This document shows, in pieces, positions 53,454 through 62,398 of a stretch of DNA of 64,000 nucleotides. Source of the DNA: Synergistaceae bacterium (GTDB lineage: Bacteria > Synergistota > Synergistia > Synergistales > Synergistaceae); assembly GCA_021372895.1 (NCBI GenBank), contig JAJFTP010000066.1:1-64000 (forward strand), given 5' to 3'. How positions within the stretch are numbered: the first letter of the stretch is position 1; each line of letters begins with the position of its first letter. The translations under genes were made by a program, and so were the position numbers. Under the pieces are notes generated by a model. The model saw only the letters and a list, made by a program, of their open reading frames with translations. It searched no databases and was not told the DNA's origin.

Positions 53454-54323
53454 TTATTTAGATGATTTCAAAGTTGAATAAAGAGCTGTGCCCAGTATGA
53501 TACCCCCTCCGATAAGCTCTCTTGAGGAGGGTATCTCTCCGAGCGAGACCGCTGCGGCTATGATCCCGTAGACGGACTCAAGGCTTGATATCATTGCTGC
53601 CGACTGAGCTTTTATTGTCTTCATACCGCCTATGAACATTGAGTGAGCTGCTGCAGTGAACACTACTCCAAGCAGTATCAGGAGCAGGATGTCAATCGGA
53701 GTTGCGGTGAAAGTGACGAGGAACAGGGATGGTATGAGTACGACTGTTGCAGCACCCTGCTCATAGAATGCAACAATGGCGCCATCATATTCTCTTGCAT
53801 ATTTCCTGTTTATCAGAGTCAGCACTGCGAAGGTGATGCTGCTTGCCATACCCCATAATATGCCGACAGTTATATTGTTGCTGAGGTGAAATTCAGGAAC
53901 TATGAGTATTATTCCACCGAACATAGCGAAGGCCGCAAATATGTCTGACTTTTTCAGAGGCTCGTGAAAGAGCAGAGGTTCCAGGAATGTGATGAAGAGT
54001 GGAAATGTCGAATACATCAGCACGGCTATTGCGACTGTCGAAACCTTTATCGACATGAAGAATGCGGTCCAGTGGGCAGCCAGGATAAATCCGGCAATAG
54101 CAAGTATAAAGTAATCGCACCCTTTATTCAGTCGGATGTTTTTGTGGCTCAGCATGAACAGCGCGAACATGGAAATGCTTGCGAAAAACACGCGCCCCAG
54201 TACGATGATGACAGCAGGCAGGACCACAAACCGGCCAAACAGCCCCGAAAGCCCGAACAACATAACGGCTAAGTGTATCTGGATCAGATTTTTAGTGTGG
54301 TCTGTCATCTCATCAGTCTTCAA
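53454..54323 (-). CDS. EamA/DMT superfamily transporter
   Basis: Inner-membrane permease, about 289 residues with ten hydrophobic segments in two repeats (LAVMLFGLSGLFGRFVVLPA in the first, TVGILWGMASSITFAVLTLI in the second). The class exports or imports metabolites such as amino acids; the substrate is unknown. The start may be TTG at 54323 or ATG at 54308 (MTDHTKN). It converges with the CobT-like gene and is divergent from the Kdo8N operon, with no clear functional link to either. Confidence 0.88.
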   Translation of the reverse strand: MKTDEMTDHTKNLIQIHLAVMLFGLSGLFGRFVVLPAVIIVLGRVFFASISMFALFMLSHKNIRLNKGCDYFILAIAGFILAAHWTAFFMSIKVSTVAIAVLMYSTFPLFITFLEPLLFHEPLKKSDIFAAFAMFGGIILIVPEFHLSNNITVGILWGMASSITFAVLTLINRKYAREYDGAIVAFYEQGAATVVLIPSLFLVTFTATPIDILLLILLGVVFTAAAHSMFIGGMKTIKAQSAAMISSLESVYGIIAAAVSLGEIPSSRELIGGGIILGTALYSTLKSSK

Positions 54324-54553
54324 TTCTGCCTTTTGTTGTAGTTTGAAAAAAATACTATGTGTTATAGTGCAGCTATTCCACGCAGGTAGCAGTCAAGTAT
54401 GGAAGCAGTATATGTTCGCATGTCAGCCGGAGGACCTTCGATAGTCCTGTCTGTCAGACAACCGCGGCAGAGGGCTGGTTTTGGCAGAATTTAGTTGCCA
54501 CGCTAAAACAATACCAAATATAGACCTATGCAATGAAAAGAATATCACAGTCC

Positions 54554-54591
54554 CCTGTTTTTGACTATGACTGCGACAACAGGTGTTTTTT
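54554..54591 (+). terminator. Weak terminator-like hairpin
   Basis: CCTGTT pairs with AACAGG, followed by TGTTTTTT. No plus-strand gene ends just upstream, so it may be fortuitous or part of a longer leader. Confidence 0.35.
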
Positions 54592-54644
54592 CACAGGTTC
54601 GATCTCTGGTCTGTCCTGAAGAGGGCCAATACCTATAAATCAGG

Positions 54645-54673
54645 TTGGCATAAAGCATAAATAGCTTTATAGT
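54645..54673 (+). promoter_or_regulatory. Promoter of the kdsB-kdnB-kdnA cluster
   Basis: TTGGCA, 17 bases, TATAGT, ending about 33 bases before the kdsB start. Confidence 0.65.
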
Positions 54674-54706
54674 TTTAAACGGCATAAATTGCTGATAAGG
54701 GAGATT

Positions 54707-55435
54707 ATGAAGATGAAAACACTTGCAGTTATACCGGCCCGTTATTCAAGCTCCAGGCTTCCGGGTAAACCCCTGGTCAATATAGCGGGGATCCCTCTTG
54801 TTGTGAGAGTCCTTGATAAAGTCAGGGCGTGCCGCAGCGTAGATAAGGTCATAGTTGCCACGGATGATTTACGTATAGCGGATGTTGTCCGCGCACATGG
54901 GGGGGAGGCCGTAATGACGCCGCCGGAACTTCCAAGCGGAGGCGATCGTGTGGCATGGGTGGCACGTGAAATGTGTTCCGATTATGTCATTAATGTTCAG
55001 GTCGACGATCCCCTTGTGGGACCGGATATGATAGACCCGCTTGTTCATGCGCTTGATTCGGATGATTCAATTATGCTGGCGCTGCTTGCAAAAAGAATAG
55101 AAAAAGAAGAAGAGATCGATGCTAAGGATGTAGTAAAAATGGTCTTTGACAGAAACTGGCATGGGCTATATTTTAGCCGTTCACCGATCCCGTATCCGCG
55201 CTGTTACGGAGGAGTATGGTACAAACATATCGGTCCGTATGGCTGGCGCAGGGACTTTCTTCTCAAATTCTCCACATGGGAGCAGACCCCGCTCGAAAAA
55301 ACCGAAAGCCTTGAGATGCTGCGCGTTCTTGAGAGAGGCTATTCTATCAAGTGTGTACCTGTGGAAAGAGATACCATAGAGATCGATACACAGGAGGATG
55401 TGGAGAGAATCGAAAAATATCTTTTGGATTTGTGA
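54707..55435 (+). CDS. kdsB: 3-deoxy-manno-octulosonate (Kdo/Kdo8N) cytidylyltransferase
   Basis: Activates Kdo-type sugars as CMP derivatives for lipopolysaccharide. The N terminus LAVIPARYSSSRLPGKPLV is the CMP-binding signature. INVQVDDPLVGPDMIDPLV and FSRSPIPYPR follow, and the length of 242 fits KdsB. In the common KdsB the middle block reads VNVQGDEP; here it is VQVDDP, as may suit the 8-amino-Kdo branch. AAGGGAG lies three bases before MKMKT; the upstream in-frame TTG is unlikely. Together with kdnB and kdnA downstream it would make CMP-Kdo8N. Confidence 0.9.
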   Translation: MKMKTLAVIPARYSSSRLPGKPLVNIAGIPLVVRVLDKVRACRSVDKVIVATDDLRIADVVRAHGGEAVMTPPELPSGGDRVAWVAREMCSDYVINVQVDDPLVGPDMIDPLVHALDSDDSIMLALLAKRIEKEEEIDAKDVVKMVFDRNWHGLYFSRSPIPYPRCYGGVWYKHIGPYGWRRDFLLKFSTWEQTPLEKTESLEMLRVLERGYSIKCVPVERDTIEIDTQEDVERIEKYLLDL

Positions 55436-55800
55436 TAATTACTGATGTGGAATGAATGCATTGATTTATGATACCTTGAAGGTATAGTGCCATTGCTTAA
55501 CTTTCTCACCGTCTTTCCCGCATGCTTTTGATCAGGAAGGACACTGTTCCTCGAAAGAGGGACATAACGAATCACCATAGTGACTGAACTATTTCGAGTG
55601 CGTTTCGAGATCGGGGATCCAGTGGCTTTTGCTTATAGGAATATGTTTGGACATTTAAATTTTGGGCGTCTAAATATAAAATCATAACCGGATCCAAAGC
55701 AGGAAATAACAGAACTGCCAAGCGTGTTTACAATCTTCAGAAACAGCCCGAGGGTTGGTATGCATAATAAGATTATTTACAAAAGGAGCATGAGCATAAA
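55436..55800. other. Intergenic region between kdsB and kdnB
   Basis: No gene is seen. It contains the small hairpin ATACCTTGAAGGTAT (55471-55485) and a block CTTTCTCACCGTCTTTCCCG (about 55501-55520) resembling CTTTCCCATCGTCTTTCCCG at about 2582-2601, next to the 48-bp repeat. No clear promoter is seen, so kdnB may be read from the kdsB promoter. Confidence 0.4.
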
Positions 55801-56925
55801 ATGACAGACGTTCCGGCAGGATTAAAAGATTTTATTAAGCTTAAGCCATGGTGGCGGACAGATGTCCCCACCGATATCGTACTTTCCGAAGACGGGATAA
55901 GCGACCTTTTTATGAAACTATCTTCGGAAGGCAAGAAAAACCCTTTTTTTATAATCGACAGTGTCCTGGAAAAACAGGGGCCATTTGACAGTATATTCGG
56001 CAAGGCTGAAAAATTTATATTCAACGCATCAGAGTCAGAGCCGCGTACATGCGACGTGGATGCGCTCGTTATGCATATAAAGGAACGCCCTGAAAAGCCG
56101 GATGTATTAATTGGCATAGGCGGCGGGGCTACAATGGATCTCGCAAAAGCAACCGGAATATGCCTTGCTAACCCAAAGAGCGCCCAGGATTACCAGGGAT
56201 ATGGGCTGGATATGAAAAAAGGGACAGACATATGGGTCGTGCCGACCCTGAACGGCACAGGGGCTGAAATTACACCTATAGCAGTACTGCGCGGGCCTGA
56301 AAAGAAACTTGGGATCAATAATCCGTTCACCGAACCCTCCGTTGCCATAATAGACCCGCAGCTTTCTGCCGGCGCAAAAAAGTTTAATCGTTTCTTCACA
56401 ATGATGGACTGCTATTATCACCATTATGAGATAACAAAGAGCAGGACCAGCAGTAAAGATGCGATGCTGGACGCAGAAGACGGCCTTTGGCTGTCCAAAA
56501 CAGTTTTGCAAAATGATCTTACCGAATTTTGCATAGAAAATGCCATAAAATCTGCTATGGCCTCCATCCTTGGCGGAAGCAGCACAATAGAGGGACGCGT
56601 GGGTATACCGCATGCCATTTCATACGGTCTGAGCAACTCTGCTCCATATCTCCCGCACAGCGTTGCCGTAACGATATCGATGCTGGCACTCGAGGATATA
56701 TACCCCGACGGCTACGCCGACACCATCCGCTTTCTTGAGATAAACGGGATCAAACGCCCTAAAGCAGCAGATTACGGCATAGGAGCAAAAGACATGGATA
56801 GGATGCTAAAGACAGCTCTGGGCATGGAAAAACTATGGCAGAGCGCTTTTGGCGTTGAAGAATGGAAAGACAAAGCTACACCCGAATTTATAACGGGCAT
56901 ATACAGAAAAATAATAAACGCTTAA
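55801..56925 (+). CDS. kdnB: Kdo 8-oxidase (KdnB), iron-containing alcohol dehydrogenase family
   Basis: Predicted to oxidise the C8 hydroxyl of Kdo to the aldehyde, the first step of 8-amino-Kdo formation known from Shewanella. Fe-ADH features: LIGIGGGATMDLAKA near residue 100, VPTLNGTGAEITPIA near 143 and downstream metal-site histidines (GIPHAISYGLSN, LPHSVAVTISML). The length of 374 fits. Family membership is certain; the specific role rests on the gene directly downstream being a KdnA-like transaminase and kdsB being upstream. AAGGAG lies 12 bases before the ATG. Confidence 0.88.
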   Translation: MTDVPAGLKDFIKLKPWWRTDVPTDIVLSEDGISDLFMKLSSEGKKNPFFIIDSVLEKQGPFDSIFGKAEKFIFNASESEPRTCDVDALVMHIKERPEKPDVLIGIGGGATMDLAKATGICLANPKSAQDYQGYGLDMKKGTDIWVVPTLNGTGAEITPIAVLRGPEKKLGINNPFTEPSVAIIDPQLSAGAKKFNRFFTMMDCYYHHYEITKSRTSSKDAMLDAEDGLWLSKTVLQNDLTEFCIENAIKSAMASILGGSSTIEGRVGIPHAISYGLSNSAPYLPHSVAVTISMLALEDIYPDGYADTIRFLEINGIKRPKAADYGIGAKDMDRMLKTALGMEKLWQSAFGVEEWKDKATPEFITGIYRKIINA

Positions 56926-56941
56926 GGGAGGACTGGATCAT

Positions 56942-58120
56942 ATGGCCGGAACAGAGATATTCGGCAGTGAAGAAATAAGGGCTGTCGCAGATGTCATAGA
57001 GAGAAAAATGATACACAGGTACGGATCGCACAATGTAAGGAACGGGCAATACCGTGTAGATGAATTTGAATATAAGGCGAGCCGGATTGCGGGAACGAAA
57101 TTTGCCCTTGGGGTATCGAGCGGGACAGCCGCTATTATTACGGCGCTAAAAGGTATCGGAGTACAGCCTGGCGATGAAGTGATCACATCCCCGTTCACTT
57201 TCATAGCGACCATTGAAGCCATAGTGGCCTGTGATGCCGTTCCTATACTCGGCGATATAGACGAAACGCTGAGTCTTGACCCGGAAAGCATTGAAAAGCT
57301 TATAACAAGGAAAACCAAAGCCATTATTCCGGTCCATATGTTCGGAGTCGCGGCCGACATGGACAAATTTCTGGTGATAGGCAGTAAATATAATATTCCC
57401 ATTATAGAAGATGCCTGCGAAGTTGTCGGAGGTACGTACAAGGGTCGTTGCTTAGGCAGTATGGGCCTGTGTGGAACATGGAGCTTCGATCCCAATAAAA
57501 TGCTGACTGTCGGAGAAGGCGGCATGATATTGACCAATGACGAACCCTTGTACCGCAGGATGGAGTATTATCACGACCACGGGCATGTACACAGCAGAGA
57601 GCATGACCGCGGCGCAGATGAAAAATGCGGCTTCGGCGTAAATTACAGGCTTAGTGAAATACAGGGGGCCCTTGGCCTTGTGGCCTTGGATAAGATGCCG
57701 GCCGTACTGGAAAAACTCCGTGAAAACAAGAAAAAGATCCTTGATGCAGTTGCCGATACCGGTATAAAACCGCGTCCGATGAACGACAGCGACGGCGATA
57801 CAGCCACGCATGTGATATTCCTCCTGCCGTCGGCTGAAGCGGCAAAGAGATTCCAGAAGGCAACTTTGGAAGCTGGCTGCGGATGCGAGATCATCGCCGA
57901 GAACGCCTGGCACTATGCTAAAAACTGGAAAGCGCTTGAGGAAATAGGAGAAAAAGACTTTTTTGGCACAAAAACTCCCTCCTACATGCCTGAAACTATG
58001 GCCCAAAGCGATGCAATACTTAGCCGTGCCGTAATGTTCGGATTAAACATAAATATGGACGATAAAACAATAGAAAAAATAATACACTCTGTCAGGCAGG
58101 GAGCAAAGGCCGTACTGTAA
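56942..58120 (+). CDS. kdnA: 8-amino-3,8-dideoxy-Kdo transaminase (KdnA), DegT/DnrJ family
   Basis: PLP-dependent sugar aminotransferase of 392 residues. VSSGTAAIITALKGIGVQPG contacts the cofactor phosphate, EDACEVVGGTYKGRCLGSMG is the conserved Asp/active-site region, and the PLP lysine is in SFDPNKMLTVGEGGM near residue 186. NYRLSEIQGALGL closes the active site. It would aminate the 8-aldehyde made by KdnB, using glutamate. Sixteen bases separate it from kdnB, so they share a transcript. The amino sugar would alter the inner core of LPS, adding positive charge near lipid A. Confidence 0.9.
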   Translation: MAGTEIFGSEEIRAVADVIERKMIHRYGSHNVRNGQYRVDEFEYKASRIAGTKFALGVSSGTAAIITALKGIGVQPGDEVITSPFTFIATIEAIVACDAVPILGDIDETLSLDPESIEKLITRKTKAIIPVHMFGVAADMDKFLVIGSKYNIPIIEDACEVVGGTYKGRCLGSMGLCGTWSFDPNKMLTVGEGGMILTNDEPLYRRMEYYHDHGHVHSREHDRGADEKCGFGVNYRLSEIQGALGLVALDKMPAVLEKLRENKKKILDAVADTGIKPRPMNDSDGDTATHVIFLLPSAEAAKRFQKATLEAGCGCEIIAENAWHYAKNWKALEEIGEKDFFGTKTPSYMPETMAQSDAILSRAVMFGLNINMDDKTIEKIIHSVRQGAKAVL

Positions 58121-58153
58121 CGGCAATATTTCACGGCAGCAGGCCGCAGCGGG

Positions 58154-59014
58154 TCATTCCATCAGCGAGGAAGGGTCGAAGAATTCTCCGCGCCAGGCGA
58201 GCCCGAAGTGCAGGTGTGGCCCCGTGACACGTCCTGTCTGCCCTGAAAGTCCTATTATATCCCCAGCCTTTACCTTGTGTCCTTTAGCGGCCATTATCTT
58301 TGACATGTGGCCGTAGAATGAAACAATGCCGGCACCGTGGTCTATGTATACGCACTTTCCTGCAAACCAGAAGTCTCCTGTCAGTACCACCATACCATTA
58401 GCAGCCGCTTTTACAGGGGTGCCAGGCTTTGCCCGCATGTCGAGCCCCCCGTGCCTTCCCTTGAATTCCCCGTTCAAGTAACGGCTCTTTCCGTAAACTG
58501 AGCTCAGGCCACCGGGCACGGGACGCACAAGCGGAAGCGCCGGCGCCGAACCTGGCGTATTGCTCCGCATGGCTGCCCTGCCGAGTTTGGCTTCCTCCTC
58601 GATCCGCCGCATAATTTCTTTTGGCGGGTTAAGTTTATTTGGGGCGACGGTAAGGTTTTCTGAAGGATAGGCGTGTGTCTTCAATTCAATTTGATGCTCC
58701 GAATACAGTTTTGTCGAGCCCCGCATGCAGGACACGGAGAGCGTGTATGTTCCAGCCTTGGCATTCTTCAAATCTGTGCCGAGGAGCGCCATGTATGTAA
58801 TTTTTCCGTTATCCTGTATTGGGGCTAGAGCGGCGTCTTTGCCCTGCCATGAGATATTTACGTTTCGATAATCAGCGGAAGCTGTCACAGTGACGACAAA
58901 AGGCTGCCCTATTTCGGCCGACGAAGGTGCGGCAACAGAAACGGAGTCCGCTGCAAAAGCACAAGAAAAAGCTGTAAATATGAGCATAAGTGACGCAAGC
59001 AGCTTCAGCTTCAT
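58154..59014 (-). CDS. M23 family metallopeptidase, secreted
   Basis: Signal peptide KLKLLASLMLIFTAFSCAFA, then an N-terminal immunoglobulin-like region (residues about 22-125: PSSAEIGQPFVVTVTASADY). A C-terminal LytM/M23 domain follows with zinc ligands GRHGGLDMRAKPG near 185 and GPHLHFGL near 268; the HxH and the GHMSK catalytic His are present, so it should be an active peptidoglycan endopeptidase. The start is the ATG after GAGGT. It likely trims the cell wall in the periplasm. Transcribed alone; downstream of feoB but probably separate. Confidence 0.92.
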   Translation of the reverse strand: MKLKLLASLMLIFTAFSCAFAADSVSVAAPSSAEIGQPFVVTVTASADYRNVNISWQGKDAALAPIQDNGKITYMALLGTDLKNAKAGTYTLSVSCMRGSTKLYSEHQIELKTHAYPSENLTVAPNKLNPPKEIMRRIEEEAKLGRAAMRSNTPGSAPALPLVRPVPGGLSSVYGKSRYLNGEFKGRHGGLDMRAKPGTPVKAAANGMVVLTGDFWFAGKCVYIDHGAGIVSFYGHMSKIMAAKGHKVKAGDIIGLSGQTGRVTGPHLHFGLAWRGEFFDPSSLME

Positions 59015-59106
59015 GTCTACCTCATTTCTTCTGAATAAATGCAACAAATATTAGTATAGATCCTTCTAAATGTTTGAGGGTGCTTTGCCCTTTGTTTTAA
59101 ATATGC

Positions 59107-60900
59107 TTAGATCTTAGACGCAAAAAAGAACATAAAATTAAGCATCCCTCCTGTGGCCATTGCCGCTGACAGCATGATCGCCGTGCTCATCAGCGTGCGT
59201 CTGACTCCAAGTTCCCTCCACAGGACAACAAACGTGGCGATGCAGGGGAATGTCATAGCGAGCACCACTACCGCGACCAGGGTCTGTGTCGAAGTTAGGT
59301 CGAGCGGGATCAGCAGCCCCATAGCGATATCCTTGCGGAAAAGTCCCATCACTATTGGGACGGCAGCTGCGGCGGGCAACCCAAGGAAACCTTCAAAGAC
59401 GGGTGAGAAAAGCCGGGCCGCTTTATCCATTATACCGATTCTTTCAAGCAGATTAACGAGAAGAATACCCCCTAGCACGAGCGGCGTTGCCTCAAAGAAA
59501 AAATCTTTTATGCGGAACCATAGTTTGCTGCGCCATGCTTTCATCGAGGGGAGGCGGTATGGCGGGATCTCTATGATAAGTTCGGGGCTGTAGCCCTTCA
59601 GCGTGAGGTGCATAATGCGTCCAAGTATAAGCCAGACGCAGAAGAGCACACCATAGACCGCAGCTATGTATATAAGCCCGAATTTTCCAAGAGTGGCGGA
59701 GAGCATTGCCTGTATAGAAACACATGGGACGCCGACAGAGATAAGTGTTGCTGCAATAAAGCGTTCACGTTCGGATTCGAGTATCCGCGTTCCGAGTATC
59801 CCCGGTACGTTGCAGCCAAAGCCAAGGAGTGTGGGGATTATAGCATAGCCGTGGATCCCGAATTTGTGGAGCAGCGCATCAAAGACGACGGCAAGACGCG
59901 GAAGGTAGCCGACGTCCTCAAGGAAGCTGAGTCCGGCGTAGAATGCGATGATATATGGCAGCACCATCCCAAATTCTACATAAATCCCTGTCGACAGGAC
60001 TCCCAGGCTTTGTTCAAAGTCGATCGACCCGTTGATGAGCTTGCCTATAAGTATGTCCCGCATGTACCCGTCTCCGAGTAATGCACTCAGTTTTTCAAGC
60101 AGAGGCAGCCACAATTTTTCAAAAATCGGGTCTGTAACATAGCTGATCATCCCCTCCCCAACGAAGCGTATCGCTGTAAAGCCAACGGCAAGGACAAGCA
60201 GACCGAGCAGCCCTCCTATGACCGGACGCGCCGACATGTCCTCCGCCTTGTCCATCATAGTATGATGTCGGTGTGTTACAGTCTGTACCCTATCAATGAT
60301 CTCTCCGATCACTTGCCAGCGTTTTTCTTTTGACATCGGTTTGAAATGGCTGGGGCGGGCTTCGTCCAGTTTTGCCACTAAATTGCCGAGCCCCTGCCCT
60401 GTGACTGCTACTGTCGGTACTATCGGCACTCCGAGCTCAAGCTCGAGTTGCGGGATGTTTATCAGTATTCCGCGATGCCGCGCCTCGTCGGCCATATTAA
60501 GCGCGACGATCACCGGCAGGCCATGTTCGAGCACCTGCAGTGCCAACACCAGGTTGCGTTCGAGCGCAGTTGCGTCGATGACCATGATTACCCTGTCCGC
60601 TCCCTCTTCGAGTATCCTGCGTGCAATTTCCTCCGCCTCGTTTGTAGGGTCGAGGGTATATGCGCCGGGGACGTCGATGAGACTGGCACATGTGCCTCCG
60701 TACTTCATCTTCCCCTCTGTGAAGCCCACTGTTGTTCCGGGATAGTTTGATGAAAGAGCGTGCACGCCTGTCAGATGCGAGAAAAATACGCTTTTGCCGA
60801 CGTTGGGATTGCCCATGAGCAATATGCGCTGAGATTTTGTATCTCTGCCGGGGCAGGATTTTCCCCCCTCAAAACAGAGACGGCAGTCGCGGCAGCTCAT
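59107..60900 (-). CDS. feoB: Ferrous iron transporter FeoB
   Basis: Fe(II) importer of 597 residues, shorter than E. coli FeoB (773). The N-terminal G domain has GNPNVGKSVFF near residue 31, PGTTVGFTEG, DVPGAYTL, and LNMADEA (NxxD). The membrane part includes GFGCNVPGILGTRILESERE with the conserved Cys, and LVNLLERIGIMD. A Cys-rich leader precedes the G domain (MSCRDCRLCFEGGKSCPGRD; CxxCxxC), which is not typical of E. coli FeoB and might bind metal or Fe-S. Overlaps the end of feoA by four bases. Confidence 0.95.
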   Translation of the reverse strand: MSCRDCRLCFEGGKSCPGRDTKSQRILLMGNPNVGKSVFFSHLTGVHALSSNYPGTTVGFTEGKMKYGGTCASLIDVPGAYTLDPTNEAEEIARRILEEGADRVIMVIDATALERNLVLALQVLEHGLPVIVALNMADEARHRGILINIPQLELELGVPIVPTVAVTGQGLGNLVAKLDEARPSHFKPMSKEKRWQVIGEIIDRVQTVTHRHHTMMDKAEDMSARPVIGGLLGLLVLAVGFTAIRFVGEGMISYVTDPIFEKLWLPLLEKLSALLGDGYMRDILIGKLINGSIDFEQSLGVLSTGIYVEFGMVLPYIIAFYAGLSFLEDVGYLPRLAVVFDALLHKFGIHGYAIIPTLLGFGCNVPGILGTRILESERERFIAATLISVGVPCVSIQAMLSATLGKFGLIYIAAVYGVLFCVWLILGRIMHLTLKGYSPELIIEIPPYRLPSMKAWRSKLWFRIKDFFFEATPLVLGGILLVNLLERIGIMDKAARLFSPVFEGFLGLPAAAAVPIVMGLFRKDIAMGLLIPLDLTSTQTLVAVVVLAMTFPCIATFVVLWRELGVRRTLMSTAIMLSAAMATGGMLNFMFFFASKI

Positions 60901-61172
60901 ATAAACCTCTGCCAGATGCTGCTTTTTTCGTTGATATCCGATTTTGCGGAAGTGGGAGCTTCTACTTCTATCTGTGCTGCAATGCCGTGTGCAACGGCGA
61001 AATGACGTCCGTCAAGCATTAAAGTGATAGGACCGCCGAATGGCATTCCTGAAATTTTCTTGATCTTTTTACCGGCGCGGAGTCCCAGTGCTTCAAGCCT
61101 CTGTCCGGCTTCGCCTTCCGGTATGCTTTTGATCCGCGTCCATTCCCCGTCATTTATCTGTAAAAGGTTCAT
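60897..61172 (-). CDS. feoA: FeoA, small partner of FeoB
   Basis: SH3-like cytosolic protein, 91 residues from ATG (MNLLQIND). Conserved features: GQRLEALGLRAGKKIKKISG and the C-terminal HFAVAHGIAAQIEVE. It stimulates FeoB. An upstream in-frame TTG would extend it by 13 residues; GGGGAG before the ATG favours the shorter form. First gene of the feo operon, behind a promoter bracketed by a perfect palindrome. Confidence 0.92.
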   Translation of the reverse strand: MNLLQINDGEWTRIKSIPEGEAGQRLEALGLRAGKKIKKISGMPFGGPITLMLDGRHFAVAHGIAAQIEVEAPTSAKSDINEKSSIWQRFI

Positions 61173-61217
61173 AGCTAAATCCAGCTCCCCGCCAAAATAA
61201 TCACCGGTCAATGAGTT

Positions 61218-61266
61218 ATCCTTCGCTAACTAATAGTATTATTTAACAGTTAGCGAAGGATGTCAA
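61218..61266 (-). promoter_or_regulatory. feo promoter with 14-bp inverted-repeat operator
   Basis: On minus: TTGACA (61261-61266), a 17-base spacer, AATAAT (61238-61243). The arms ATCCTTCGCTAACT and AGTTAGCGAAGGAT (14 bp, perfect) fill the spacer and the region just past the -10, so a bound repressor would cover the promoter. The position suggests an iron- or manganese-responsive regulator (Fur or DtxR class); the sequence is not the classical Fur box. Confidence 0.75.
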
Positions 61267-61373
61267 GGTATGAAAGCAGATTTATACCGGTGTGATTTTT
61301 CGATGATTCTGCAACAAAAACGGCCGGATTTGTAGTAGACTAAATCAGATTGTAATGGAGGGAGATGGTTGAA

Positions 61374-62372
61374 ATGAGAAAGTTCGTTTATTGTCTGCTT
61401 CTCCTTGCCTGTATCTCTTTTATTACAGCAAGCGCTTCATTCGCTGCGCCGAAACGGATCGCGCTCATGCTTGCGGGTTCTGCGGGTGATAATGCGTATA
61501 GTTTAAATGATGCCTGTATAAAGGGACTTAATGAAGTGCAGGACCGTTACAAAAAGAAGATCGCATCCAAAGTATACAATACATATAAGACGCGTGATAA
61601 CCTTCGCCTGATGCTTGAAAAAGCTGCCGGTGAATCTGATCTCATAATTATACCCGAACCTGCTTATTACGAATATATGCCTGTTATACTCGTAAAATAT
61701 CCGGATGTGAAATTTGTTGTGTTTGACAAAGTAAATATCCCGGGAGTTAAAGAAGTCCTGTTTCGTGATGAGGAGGGCGGGTTTCTTGCAGGCGCTTTGG
61801 CCGCCGCGATGACAAAGCGGGAGGGATCGAGCAGGATAAATCCGGATGGCAAAATAGCCATTCTCCTTGGGAGGGACACTCTCTCTGCACGGCGTTTCCT
61901 TAAGGGGTATATTGCAGGTGCCTGGTATATTGACCCGGGAGTAGAAGTTCTTCACGACTACACAAAGGACTTTGGAGATTTTGGCAGGGCTCGCGATCTG
62001 GCCATGAAATTCAGGGAGCAGGGAGCGGATGTGATATTCACCGCGGCCGGAGCAGCCGGTACCGGTGCGATAAACGAAGCCGCTACAAGCGGTTACTGGG
62101 TAATAGGTTCAGACACTGAACAGGAGGAACTATTTCCGGATGCCGTACTTACAAGCATTGTGAAGCTCAGCGATTCTGTTATGTACAGTATCGTTGAAAA
62201 ATATATAAACGGTGATCTTGAAGAGAATGAGATTTCTCTCGGGATAGCCGAAAAATGCATTGACATCTCTATCTGGACCAGAACTGCGAAAACGAATGTC
62301 CCGCCCGATGTGAGGAATAAAATTGAAGAGATAAGGGATAAGATAGCCAGGAAGCTTATTATAATCAGATAA
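61374..62372 (+). CDS. BMP-family ABC transporter substrate-binding protein
   Basis: Periplasmic protein of 332 residues: signal peptide KFVYCLLLLACISFITASAS then FAAPKRIALMLAGSAGDNAY. The fold is that of the basic membrane protein/PnrA family, which binds purine nucleosides: LIIIPEPAYYEYMPVILVKY in the first lobe, EEGGFLAGALAAAMTKREGS, and IFTAAGAAGTGAINEAATSG, the usual ligand-binding block. No lipobox Cys follows the signal, so it is soluble. No permease or ATPase gene is adjacent, so it may be an orphan binding protein. GGAGGGAG is nine bases before the chosen ATG. Confidence 0.87.
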   Translation: MRKFVYCLLLLACISFITASASFAAPKRIALMLAGSAGDNAYSLNDACIKGLNEVQDRYKKKIASKVYNTYKTRDNLRLMLEKAAGESDLIIIPEPAYYEYMPVILVKYPDVKFVVFDKVNIPGVKEVLFRDEEGGFLAGALAAAMTKREGSSRINPDGKIAILLGRDTLSARRFLKGYIAGAWYIDPGVEVLHDYTKDFGDFGRARDLAMKFREQGADVIFTAAGAAGTGAINEAATSGYWVIGSDTEQEELFPDAVLTSIVKLSDSVMYSIVEKYINGDLEENEISLGIAEKCIDISIWTRTAKTNVPPDVRNKIEEIRDKIARKLIIIR

Positions 62373-62398
62373 AATATTAAGGATGGAGTGATGAATAG

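Larger units (their letters stand above)
54324..54706. other. Intergenic region before the Kdo8N operon
   Basis: Holds the terminator-like hairpin at 54554-54591 and the promoter at 54645-54673 described separately. The part 54330-54550 has no recognised gene or repeat. Confidence 0.5.
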
